Positions 6,114 through 12,311 of a stretch of 15,441 nt of DNA are shown here, piece after piece (position 1 is the stretch's first letter; each line of letters begins with the position of its first letter). The stretch lies in the NCBI GenBank assembly GCA_029907755.1, contig JARYLH010000019.1:1-15441 (forward strand), written 5' to 3'. The stretch comes from Candidatus Methanosuratincola sp. GTDB taxonomy: Archaea > Thermoproteota > Methanomethylicia > Methanomethylicales > Methanomethylicaceae. The notes below the pieces were generated by a model, which was not told where the DNA came from, ran no database searches, and was given only the letters and a program-made list of their open reading frames with translations. Position numbers and translations under genes: made by a program.

Positions 6114-6887
6114 ATGCGTTCTTACACGCTTAGGATCCTGAACTTGGTAGGGTTCATCCTCACCGTCTCAGTGAATGCGTTGGCGAGCGCCTATGCCCTA
6201 AACGGGCGGACTACTGCGCAGGTCTCTGACCTATACCCGACGGTCGTTACGCCAGCGGGCATCACATTCTCTATATGGGGCATAATTTACCTCATGCTCG
6301 GAGTATTCGTTATTGCGCCATTTTTCATGCGCCAGACAAGTGTAGACTATGTTAGGAAGATAGGTCCCCTTTTCCTGCTGAGCTGCCTCTTCAACATCGC
6401 CTGGCTCCTCCTATGGCACTACGACTACATAGCCCTTTCAGTCATCCCCATGCTTGCGCTCTTCCTCACGCTCCTGGCGACATACTTGGTGGTCGGCATA
6501 GGCAGACTCAAACCCCCCATCAGGGAGAGGCTGGCATTCCAGGTGCCGTTCAGCCTTTACCTCGGGTGGATCACTGTGGCCTTCGTCGTAAACATAGCCG
6601 CAGCCCTGGTTTACTTGGGATGGAGCGGGCTTGGGCTCTCGGAGCCCCAGTGGGGGGTGATCGCAGTCGCCCTCACAACTCTGATAGCCTTGGCCTCAGC
6701 ACTCTTGAAGAGGGACACTGTTTATGTCCTAGTAGTGCTCTGGGCGCTCCTCGGGATCTACCTCAAGTCGGGCGTGCTCTCCGAGATCAGCAGTGCCGTC
6801 CTGGCGGGCGGTGCCGTCCTACTAGTCGCTTTGGCTTTCGTGCTGCTGAGGTCGCGCCTAGGATCTTCCAAGAGAGTAGCCATTTGA
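6114..6887 (+). CDS. TspO/MBR-like integral membrane protein
   Basis: 257-residue hydrophobic protein with about seven or eight membrane segments. It resembles the tryptophan-rich sensory protein (TspO/MBR, benzodiazepine-receptor-like) superfamily in its longer form. Landmarks are PAGITFSIWGIIYLMLGVF near 47-65, LFNIAWLLLWHYDYIALSVI near 93-112 and VPFSLYLGWITVAFVVNIAAAL near 143-165, which correspond to the family's W-x-x-Y, N-x-x-W and P-x-x-x-W-type motifs. Classical TspO is only about 160 residues with five segments and binds porphyrins and cholesterol. The C-terminal third here, with extra membrane segments, is outside that core. The substrate is unknown. It has its own promoter, probably leaderless, with palindromic sites upstream. 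The uvdE gene follows after 30 bases with no separate promoter visible, so the two are probably co-transcribed. Confidence 0.75.
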   Translation: MRSYTLRILNLVGFILTVSVNALASAYALNGRTTAQVSDLYPTVVTPAGITFSIWGIIYLMLGVFVIAPFFMRQTSVDYVRKIGPLFLLSCLFNIAWLLLWHYDYIALSVIPMLALFLTLLATYLVVGIGRLKPPIRERLAFQVPFSLYLGWITVAFVVNIAAALVYLGWSGLGLSEPQWGVIAVALTTLIALASALLKRDTVYVLVVLWALLGIYLKSGVLSEISSAVLAGGAVLLVALAFVLLRSRLGSSKRVAI

Positions 6888-6917
6888 GGCCAGCTGATCG
6901 GTTGCGAGGGTCTCCGC

Positions 6918-7814
6918 TTGAGGATCGGTTACCCTTGCATCAACCGTACCTTAAGATGCAAGGCTGACAGTGCTTTCAGGCTGAGCTCGTACACCGAGGA
7001 TCGCCTTATCCTGACGGTGTCGTCCAATCTTGACTGCCTCGAGAAGATACTCGCATTCAATTCCTCTAAGGGGATACTCTTCTTCAGGATCACTTCAGAC
7101 CTCGTACCATTTGCCTCCCACCCTGTATGCAAGTTCGACTGGCAGTCTCATTTCAAGACCCGCTTTTCATACATCGGGAACCTCATTCGTGCAAAGAAGA
7201 TGCGCATTTCAATGCATCCTGATCAGTTCACTCTAATTAATTCGGTTGACCGGTCCATATTCGCCCGAAGCGTCAAGGAGCTGGTCTACCACGCCGAGCT
7301 CCTTGATCTCCTTGGCCTAGACGCTACGGCGAAAGTGCAGATACATGTTGGGGGAGTTTACAAAGATAGGCCAGGTTCCATCCAGAGGTTCATCGAAAGG
7401 TACGGCTCGCTGCCAGAACCGGTGCTGCGCAGACTCGTGATCGAAAACGACGAGAAATATCCCCTTAGCGACTGCCTGGCTATAAACCGCGAGACGGGGA
7501 TCCCGATCCTCTTCGACAAATTCCACCATGAGATCTCGAACCGTGGTGAAGGGATCCCTGAATCGATTGGGCTGGTCTCGGATACTTGGGACGCTGGTAG
7601 GGACGGGCTTCCGATGGTTGACTACAGCTCGCAGATGACTGGAGAGCGGCGCGGAAAGCATGCGTTTTCACTCGACGAACGGGATTTTTCGACTTTCCTC
7701 TACTCGACGAGGGGTTACGACTTTGACGTTATGCTTGAATTGAAGGACAAGGAGGAAAGCGCCATGAGGGCCCTGCGTGTGGCATTCAAAGACCCGCGCT
7801 TGGTAGCCATTTAA
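6918..7814 (+). CDS. uvdE: UV damage endonuclease UvdE (UvsE)
   Basis: 298-residue TIM-barrel endonuclease that nicks DNA 5' to UV photoproducts, giving an excision-repair route independent of UvrABC. Conserved family blocks are the start RIGYPCINRTL, the segment ILFFRITSDLVPFASHP, then ISMHPDQFTLINS with its metal-ligand His and Asp-containing motif, KVQIHVGGVYKDR, RLVIENDEKYPLSDC and ILFDKFHHEISNR, followed by VDYSSQM near the C-terminus; these hold the expected metal-binding His/Glu/Asp residues. The start is TTG at 6918: GAGGGT at 6906-6911 is well placed and the protein begins exactly at the family N-terminus, so no earlier start is needed. It is 30 bases behind the TspO-like gene and likely in one transcript with it. 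Confidence 0.92.
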   Translation: MRIGYPCINRTLRCKADSAFRLSSYTEDRLILTVSSNLDCLEKILAFNSSKGILFFRITSDLVPFASHPVCKFDWQSHFKTRFSYIGNLIRAKKMRISMHPDQFTLINSVDRSIFARSVKELVYHAELLDLLGLDATAKVQIHVGGVYKDRPGSIQRFIERYGSLPEPVLRRLVIENDEKYPLSDCLAINRETGIPILFDKFHHEISNRGEGIPESIGLVSDTWDAGRDGLPMVDYSSQMTGERRGKHAFSLDERDFSTFLYSTRGYDFDVMLELKDKEESAMRALRVAFKDPRLVAI

Positions 7815-7846
7815 TAGGAGCCGTGATCAACCCGCTTGCGCCTCCT

Positions 7847-7867
7847 GCTGCCTCTGCAGCCTTTCTC
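7847..7867 (+). terminator. Small hairpin with weak pyrimidine tract after uvdE
   Basis: GCTGC (7847-7851), loop CTCT, GCAGC (7856-7860), then CTTTCTC. The stem is short and the T content modest, so it is only a candidate 3' end for the TspO-like/uvdE transcript. The 140-base gap to the next gene otherwise holds only its promoter. Confidence 0.3.
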
Positions 7868-7911
7868 ACCCGTTTCGGGCTTGGCACGACGCGCATACCC
7901 GCCAGCATAAC

Positions 7912-7920
7912 ATTTAATTA
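7912..7920 (+). promoter_or_regulatory. TATA box for the ferritin-like gene
   Basis: ATTTAATTA lies about 39 bases before the ATG at 7955. It predicts a start near 7942 and a very short leader with GAGG at 7943-7946. It supports the downstream start, because an upstream GTG at 7823 would put the promoter inside the coding region. Confidence 0.5.
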
Positions 7921-7954
7921 CAAATGGAACTCTGGAGGGCTCGAGGACTCGAGA

Positions 7955-8254
7955 ATGCTCTCAAAAATACCGTTCGAAATCAAGTCGCTGAAGAAGGAAG
8001 ATCTGGAAAAGGAGATAATCCGGGTCGGGATAATCGCAGAGCTGGACGCGATAAACCTATACGAGCAGCTCGCGGCCATGACTGACAATTCCCTCCTGAA
8101 GAAGGTCTTTTTGGACATAGCCAAGGAAGAAAAAGTCCACGTTGGGGAGTTCCAAGAGCTTCTGATGATACTCGACCAAGAGCACTCCCCATCGCTGGAA
8201 GAGGGCAAGGAAGAGGTATCTGCTCTCAGCAAATCGAAATCTTCAAACAAATAG
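7955..8254 (+). CDS. Stand-alone encapsulin-type ferritin-like protein
   Basis: 99-residue, largely alpha-helical protein. Residues about 17-75 match, from memory, the ferritin-like domain at the N-terminus of the Pyrococcus furiosus encapsulin fusion (shared IIAELDAINLYEQ and DIAKEEKVHVGEF-type blocks), and more loosely encapsulated ferritins (EncFtn). The probable di-iron ligands are Glu29, Glu59 and His62, with the same spacing as E32/E62/H65 of bacterial EncFtn. Such proteins oxidise Fe(II) at a dimer interface and store the iron inside an encapsulin shell. Here the frame ends just after the helical domain, with a Lys/Ser tail, and no shell gene is in the window. I chose ATG 7955 over an in-frame GTG at 7823, because a promoter lies between them and the extra 44 residues are not ferritin-like. 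A rubrerythrin-family protein without a shell partner is the alternative. Confidence 0.82.
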   Translation: MLSKIPFEIKSLKKEDLEKEIIRVGIIAELDAINLYEQLAAMTDNSLLKKVFLDIAKEEKVHVGEFQELLMILDQEHSPSLEEGKEEVSALSKSKSSNK

Positions 8255-8265
8255 GTGTATTGCCG

Positions 8266-8292
8266 TCTTTTCCCCCGGCGTATTTTTTATCT
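8266..8292 (+). terminator. T-rich terminator after the ferritin-like gene
   Basis: CTTTTCCCCCGGCG is followed by TATTTTTTATCTT, with six consecutive T residues, 30 bases after the stop codon. It fits a U-tract terminator. The rest of the gap to the tRNA gene (to 8473) has a short inverted repeat CCTGC/GCAGG at 8321-8338 but no gene I can support. Confidence 0.5.
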
Positions 8293-8408
8293 TAAGATCA
8301 GCAATAGCCCGAAATTCGGCCCTGCGCTTCCAAGCAGGTAAAAATTCAATCATCAGCCCCTGTTTTGGTTGATGCATTGCTCTAACGTAGCGTGGCTCGT
8401 GACCTCCC

Positions 8409-8414
8409 AAAAAA
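8409..8414 (-). terminator. T6 tract downstream of the tRNA-Ser gene
   Basis: On the minus strand, six T residues lie about 60 bases beyond the tRNA 3' end. It is the first strong T-run after the tRNA and the most likely termination point of that transcript. Confidence 0.4.
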
Positions 8415-8473
8415 GCTGCAAGGGGTATCCGGGCATCCCGACTCCGCGGTTTGATCTCGGTAAGGTGATGGAT

Positions 8474-8587
8474 TGGCGCCGGGGAAGGGATTCGAACCCT
8501 TGCTCCCCCGAGAGGGAACCGGCTTGCCTGTCCAGCAGACAAGATTGGATCTCAAGGCCGGCGCCTTAACCGCTCAGCCACCCCGGC
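8474..8587 (-). tRNA. tRNA-Ser(UGA) with a 26-base intron and encoded CCA
   Basis: Complete type II tRNA. The acceptor stem GCCGGGG pairs fully with CCCCGGC, followed by discriminator G (8477) and encoded CCA (8476-8474). The D arm contains GCGGTTAA, the T arm is AAGGG-TTCGAAT-CCCTT, and a long variable arm (TTCCCTCTCGGGGGAGC) fits Ser or Leu. The anticodon stem is CCGGC/GCCGG with loop CTTGAG-A, anticodon TGA, hence serine; the G discriminator agrees with archaeal tRNA-Ser. An intron interrupts the loop between positions 37 and 38. A TATA element lies about 35 bases upstream on the minus strand. The gene is divergent from archease and rtcB, which act in splicing of such introns. Confidence 0.95.
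8525..8550 (-). other. tRNA intron at position 37/38 with a perfect bulge-helix-bulge
   Basis: The intron begins ATCCA and ends TGGACAGGCA. Exon bases CTTG (32-35) pair with intron CAGG to form the central 4-base helix. AG^A and CA^A form the two 3-base bulges, each cut after its second base. Intron TCCA pairs with TGGA to form the outer helix, leaving an 11-base loop. This is the canonical substrate for the archaeal splicing endonuclease. Confidence 0.92.
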
Positions 8588-8617
8588 TCGCGCAGTCTTC
8601 AATTCTCCGCCGCACTT

Positions 8618-8625
8618 CTTATAAA
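8618..8625. promoter_or_regulatory. Near-symmetric TATA element between tRNA-Ser and archease
   Basis: CTTATAAA on the plus strand reads TTTATAAG on the minus strand. On the minus strand it sits about 35 bases before the tRNA 5' end, giving a predicted 9-base leader. On the plus strand it could start archease transcription near 8648. AATAATG at about 8669-8675 is an alternative plus-strand element. Confidence 0.5.
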
Positions 8626-8703
8626 CCATGCGCCCACATGAAAGCTTTTTTGTCTGCCCGTGCGCATCAATAATGTGAAGCGCTGCGCAGGGGGGTCGTC
8701 CAG

Positions 8704-9123
8704 TTGTACGAGTACCTCGACCATGTCTCGGACGTGTACGTCCACGTAATTTCCGAATCACTAGAGGGACTCTTTGCCGATTCCGCCGAGGCCGCGTTCG
8801 AGGTCATGCTGAACACTAAAGCGGTCGGCAGGCGCAGGTCGATACCCGTCGAGATCGCGGCTAAGGACTTGGAGCAGCTCCTCTACCTGTGGGTGGATCG
8901 CCTGATATATCACTTCGACGCCGACTCCTTTGCCTTGGGACGCGCGGAGGTGAGGAAAGTCGAGGTTGGCGAGGGGGCTAGGCTCTCGGCGTCCCTCTGG
9001 GGTGAAGAGTATGACCCTGCCAAGCACGACCAGCGGACCGGGGTCAAGGCAATGACCTACTCCCTCATGAGGATCAACCGGGAGGGAGGGATGTGGCATG
9101 CCTACTTCGTCCTAGACATATAG
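8704..9123 (+). CDS. Archease (RtcB-activating protein)
   Basis: 139-residue archease. It promotes GMP loading and multiple turnover of the RNA ligase RtcB and can widen its nucleotide use. The N-terminus YEYLDHVSDVYVHV matches the family's LxHTADVxxxxxG-type start with its metal-binding Asp. The LEQLLYLWVDRLIYHFD helix and the C-terminal YFVLDI, whose Asp and terminal Ile carboxylate belong to the metal site, are also present. The start is TTG at 8704 with AGGGGGGTC at 8689-8697 as ribosome-binding site; the protein then begins at the usual family position. rtcB follows after 91 bases, a common pairing. The upstream neighbour is an intron-containing tRNA gene in the opposite direction. Confidence 0.93.
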   Translation: MYEYLDHVSDVYVHVISESLEGLFADSAEAAFEVMLNTKAVGRRRSIPVEIAAKDLEQLLYLWVDRLIYHFDADSFALGRAEVRKVEVGEGARLSASLWGEEYDPAKHDQRTGVKAMTYSLMRINREGGMWHAYFVLDI

Positions 9124-9153
9124 TCGCCCTTTCTTGCGCCGAAAAGCCCTATG

Positions 9154-9160
9154 TTTATAT
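9154..9160 (+). promoter_or_regulatory. TATA box for rtcB
   Basis: TTTATAT lies 31 bases after the archease stop and predicts transcription from about 9183. rtcB therefore probably has its own transcript in addition to any read-through from archease. It also rules out a start at the upstream TTG (9134). Confidence 0.6.
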
Positions 9161-9202
9161 GGAATCGCCTGGTATCAATTTATGAGCCGACAGACGTGGA
9201 GC

Positions 9203-9208
9203 AGGTGG
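9203..9208 (+). promoter_or_regulatory. Shine-Dalgarno site that decides the rtcB start
   Basis: AGGTGG ends six bases before the ATG at 9215. The in-frame ATG at 9182 lies at the predicted transcription start and could only be used as a leaderless start, adding 11 residues that are not family-like. Confidence 0.6.
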
Positions 9209-9214
9209 TTTCTT

Positions 9215-10675
9215 ATGGTTGAAGGATCTTCGATCCCGCTCAAGAAGCTGGGCGAATACTCCTGGGAGATCCCCAAGGACTACAGGTCCGGGATGAACGT
9301 CCCAGGTAGGGTTTACGCGGACTCCTCCCTCTTGGAAAAGATGGCGGAGGACCTGACACTGCAGCAGTGCGCCAACGTTGCGCACCTTCCGGGAATCCTC
9401 AAGTACTCCATAGTGATGCCAGACGGGCACCAGGGTTACGGATTCCCGATTGGGGGCGTCGCCGCATTCGATGCCGAGGAAGGCGTGATCTCGCCCGGAG
9501 GCGTGGGGTACGACATCAACTGCGGCGTCCGCTTGATGCTCACCAATCTGGATCTGAATGACGTGAAGCCCCTGCTGGGCAAGCTGATCGACACACTCTT
9601 TGACATGATCCCTTCCGGGCTCGGGAGCAAGGGCGGGATAAAACTGACCACCTCAGAGCTCAACGATGTGCTCGACCGTGGCGTGGAGTGGGCCATCGAG
9701 AAGGGGTACGCGCTACCAGAAGACGCCACGAAGTGCGAGGAGGGCGGATCGATGAAGACCGCCGACAGCAGCCTCGTCTCCCAGTCAGCCAAGGGCAGGG
9801 GATCCAACCAGCTGGGGACACTCGGCAGCGGGAACCACTTCCTCGAAGTCCAGGCAGTCGACAAGATTTACGACCAGCGCGCGGCGAAGGTCTTCGGCAT
9901 CGACCGGGAAGGGCAGGTCGTGGTCATGATACACTCTGGCAGCCGCGGCTTGGGGCACCAGGTCTGCAGCGATTACCTCCACGTGATGGAGAATGCCGTA
10001 TCGAAGTACAAGATAAAGATACCCGACAGGGAGCTCGCATGCGCCCCTGCCAACAGCCGAGAGGCCTCTGATTACTTCGCAGCGATGAGCGCTGCCTGCA
10101 ACTATGCGTGGGTGAACAGGCAGTGCATAATGCACTGGACTAGGGAGGCCTTCAGGAAGACCTTCGGGTCGGACGCGGAGCGTCTCGGTATGAGGCTGGT
10201 CTACGATGTTGCGCACAACCTTGCAAAGCGCGAGGAGCACACGGTCGAAGGTAAGAAGCGGCTACTTTATGTCCACAGGAAGGGCGCGACAAGGGCGTTC
10301 CCTGCAGGCAGAACCGAGATCCCGGCCGAGTACAGGGGCATAGGCCAGCCTGTGATCATCCCTGGCAGCATGGGCACCGCATCGTACCTCCTGCTCGGCG
10401 GGCCCAACTCGCTTGACCTGAGCTGGGGATCCACAGCGCACGGAGCAGGCAGGTTCCTGAGCAGGGAGGCTGCCATAAGGAAGTATTGGGGAAGCAACGT
10501 GAAGCGCGACCTTGAGGAGAGGGGGATCCGCCTCAGGGCTGCCAACATCAGGGTGATCGCCGAGGAGGCGCCAGGTGCGTACAAGGACGTCGATCGGGTC
10601 GCGTCGGTATCAGACGCCCTTGGCATAGCCACGCTGGTCGCAAGGATGGTCCCCCTCGGGGTCACGAAGGGTTGA
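9215..10675 (+). CDS. rtcB: tRNA-splicing ligase RtcB
   Basis: GTP-dependent RNA ligase that joins 2',3'-cyclic phosphate or 3'-phosphate ends to 5'-OH ends. In archaea it seals tRNA exons after intron removal. It has 486 residues from this start, close to the 481 of Pyrococcus RtcB. All active-site residues can be placed by alignment: Asp100 and Cys103 in GVGYDINCGVRL, Asn207 and His208 in GSGNHFLEVQ, His240 in HSGSRGLGHQ, His334 in YDVAHNLAK, and the guanylylated His409 in STAHGAGR. No intein is present. The archease gene is upstream, the MBL-fold gene overlaps its stop by four bases, and an intron-bearing tRNA-Ser is encoded nearby. The start is supported by AGGTGG at 9203-9208 and by the family N-terminus (IPLKKLGEYSWEIPK). 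Confidence 0.97.
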   Translation: MVEGSSIPLKKLGEYSWEIPKDYRSGMNVPGRVYADSSLLEKMAEDLTLQQCANVAHLPGILKYSIVMPDGHQGYGFPIGGVAAFDAEEGVISPGGVGYDINCGVRLMLTNLDLNDVKPLLGKLIDTLFDMIPSGLGSKGGIKLTTSELNDVLDRGVEWAIEKGYALPEDATKCEEGGSMKTADSSLVSQSAKGRGSNQLGTLGSGNHFLEVQAVDKIYDQRAAKVFGIDREGQVVVMIHSGSRGLGHQVCSDYLHVMENAVSKYKIKIPDRELACAPANSREASDYFAAMSAACNYAWVNRQCIMHWTREAFRKTFGSDAERLGMRLVYDVAHNLAKREEHTVEGKKRLLYVHRKGATRAFPAGRTEIPAEYRGIGQPVIIPGSMGTASYLLLGGPNSLDLSWGSTAHGAGRFLSREAAIRKYWGSNVKRDLEERGIRLRAANIRVIAEEAPGAYKDVDRVASVSDALGIATLVARMVPLGVTKG

Positions 10676-11352
10676 CGAGGGGCGTGGGTGAGGTTTTGCC
10701 GCTCCCGTCGCCGCTCGTCTCGAGGATAGGGCGATTCCTCGTCCTCCACGAGGAGTCATTCGTCGGCGTCAGCATCTCCTCGAACGTCTACATCTTAAGG
10801 GAAGAGGGGTCATTCTACATCTTCGATGCAAGCGGCCACCCGTCCCTCCTCTCATACCTCGCGTCCACGGGGATCCACAGATCGCTCATCGCCGGGGTTT
10901 TCCTAACGCACGGGCACTACGACCACGTCCGGGGGCTCGAGTCGCTTAGGGAGTACTCGACGAAGGCATACATTAGCAGCCGCGACATGCGGCTGATGGA
11001 GGAGACCGTCCGAGGCTACCCATCGTGCTCCGACCTATCCGAGGCCTCGGAGGTGCTTTCCAAGCTCGGGCTTGTGAGCATCCCGACCCCTGGTCACACT
11101 CCTGGGAGCGCCTGCTTCTACTCGCCTGGCGAGTCCCTCCTCATCAGCGGGGACACGGTCTTCGCGGACGGCTACTTTGGTAGGACCGACCTGCCGGGCG
11201 GGAGCGATTCGGAGATGCTCGAGAGCCTTGAGCGCCTCTCGCAGATGCGGATAGAGGCACTCCTGCCCGGGCACGGTCCTGTCGTCTCCGAGCGCGGCTC
11301 ACGGCACATACTCGAGGCCCTCTCGTGCGCCAAGGGCATGCTGCGCCGCTAA
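10672..11352 (+). CDS. Metallo-beta-lactamase-fold hydrolase
   Basis: 226-residue single-domain MBL-fold protein, closest in layout to glyoxalase II-like hydrolases. The metal motifs are complete: HGHYDH near 80-85, the His of TPGHTPGS near 141, the bridging Asp of SGDTVFADGYFGRTDL near 160, and the final His of LPGHGPVV near 201. No KH, zinc or beta-CASP domain is seen, so it is not a tRNase Z or CPSF-type nuclease on present evidence. The substrate is unknown. The TTG start at 10672 overlaps the rtcB TGA stop (TTGA), which suggests translational coupling; GTG 10684 is an alternative start. The tight link to rtcB raises, but does not prove, a role in RNA-end metabolism. Its stop lies 10 bases from the stop of the convergent phosphate transporter gene. 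Confidence 0.85.
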   Translation: MTRGVGEVLPLPSPLVSRIGRFLVLHEESFVGVSISSNVYILREEGSFYIFDASGHPSLLSYLASTGIHRSLIAGVFLTHGHYDHVRGLESLREYSTKAYISSRDMRLMEETVRGYPSCSDLSEASEVLSKLGLVSIPTPGHTPGSACFYSPGESLLISGDTVFADGYFGRTDLPGGSDSEMLESLERLSQMRIEALLPGHGPVVSERGSRHILEALSCAKGMLRR

Positions 11353-11362
11353 TCTGCACCTC

Positions 11363-12301
11363 TCAGGCAGCCGCGCTTGCATGTATTACCCATGCCAGCA
11401 CCATGGTGATGAGGGGAGTCAGGAACCATAGCGCAGCCAGCCTCGCCCATGATGCTGCATTCAGCGCCCTGAACCCTTTTGAAAGCGCACCGCCTGCCAC
11501 CCCTCCGACTATGGCGTGGCTGATGGATACCGGGATCCCCGCCTGCGTGAAGAGGTGCACGGTGAGAGCCCCGCTGAGTTGGCACGCGAAGGCCGTCTGG
11601 GGCCCCATGATGGCGATCCTCTCCCCAACTGTGGTGGAGACCTTCCTCCCGAAGAGGATCCCTCCGAGAGTCGACGATGTCGCCGCCAGGGCAAGCGCGG
11701 CCTCCCAGCCGATCCCTCCTTTCATTATGCCTGCAACAAGCCCTATCGTGTTCGCTCCCAAGACGTAGGCAGTGTAAAACCCCGTCGCCAGCGTCAAAAT
11801 ACCATAGACTATTGCCCCCGTCCTTACGTCCTTCGTACCGATCTTCCTACCCATCCTCGCTATCCCGAATGAAGCCCCTGCTGCCACGACCGGCGTTATA
11901 ATCCATGAGATCAGGACCACTGTTATCCCTGCCAAGTTCAGGGGAGTGCCAAGGAATATGCCGCTACCTATCGCCGCCCCGTACAGCGCCTGCGTAACCG
12001 GAAGCGGCAGCCCCATGCCTGTGGCTATTACTATCATGCCAAAAGTGACCCCAAGAATGACCCCCACGGACCAGCTACCGAGCACTCCCTCCAGTGCCCT
12101 CCCAAGCACAGCCCCTGACATCTTACCCCCCTCGAGTAAGGAACCCAGCAGCAGCCCGGTAGCGAATATCATCGCGGCCCTGCTGTGCGTCGTCACTTTC
12201 GCTCCCGCGAGGGTGGCCGTGGCGTTGCTTGCGTTGTTGGCCCCAACCATCCCCGCTGTCAGAGTCGCCAGGACAACGAGAGGGATGAGTTGGGGGTCCA
12301 A
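11363..12301 (-). CDS. pit: PiT-family inorganic phosphate transporter
   Basis: 312-residue membrane protein of the PHO4/PiT family, which takes up phosphate coupled to H+ or Na+. The two inverted family signatures are visible: GANNASNATATLAGAKV near 20-36 (variant of GANDVANA) with a matching GPQTAFACQLSGAL-type second half, and the P-x-S-x-x-HA motif as PVSISHAIVGGVAGGAL near 264-280 (with PLPVTQALYGAAIGSG as the first-half counterpart). About nine or ten hydrophobic segments are present. It lacks the large central loop of long bacterial PitA, as is common in archaea. The start is TTG, with GAGGCG just upstream overlapping the stop region of the DUF47 gene 10 bases away. It is the last gene of the valS operon. 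Confidence 0.92.
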   Translation of the reverse strand: MDPQLIPLVVLATLTAGMVGANNASNATATLAGAKVTTHSRAAMIFATGLLLGSLLEGGKMSGAVLGRALEGVLGSWSVGVILGVTFGMIVIATGMGLPLPVTQALYGAAIGSGIFLGTPLNLAGITVVLISWIITPVVAAGASFGIARMGRKIGTKDVRTGAIVYGILTLATGFYTAYVLGANTIGLVAGIMKGGIGWEAALALAATSSTLGGILFGRKVSTTVGERIAIMGPQTAFACQLSGALTVHLFTQAGIPVSISHAIVGGVAGGALSKGFRALNAASWARLAALWFLTPLITMVLAWVIHASAAA

Positions 12302-12311
12302 TCAAAACGCC

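Noticed and set aside
7823..7954. Longer N-terminus for the ferritin-like protein from GTG 7823
   Set aside because: The extra residues are not ferritin-like, the stretch contains a hairpin and a TATA box, and ATG 7955 has a suitable short leader.
8296..8360. Possible box C/D small RNA on the minus strand (TGATGA and a distal CTGA about 50 bases apart)
   Set aside because: The C box lacks the preceding purine and no convincing internal D'/C' boxes are present; too weak to call.
8243..8700. Several 60-100-residue open frames on both strands around the tRNA-Ser gene
   Set aside because: They run through the tRNA, its intron or its flanks, have no domain-like sequence, and are explained as chance frames in GC-rich DNA.
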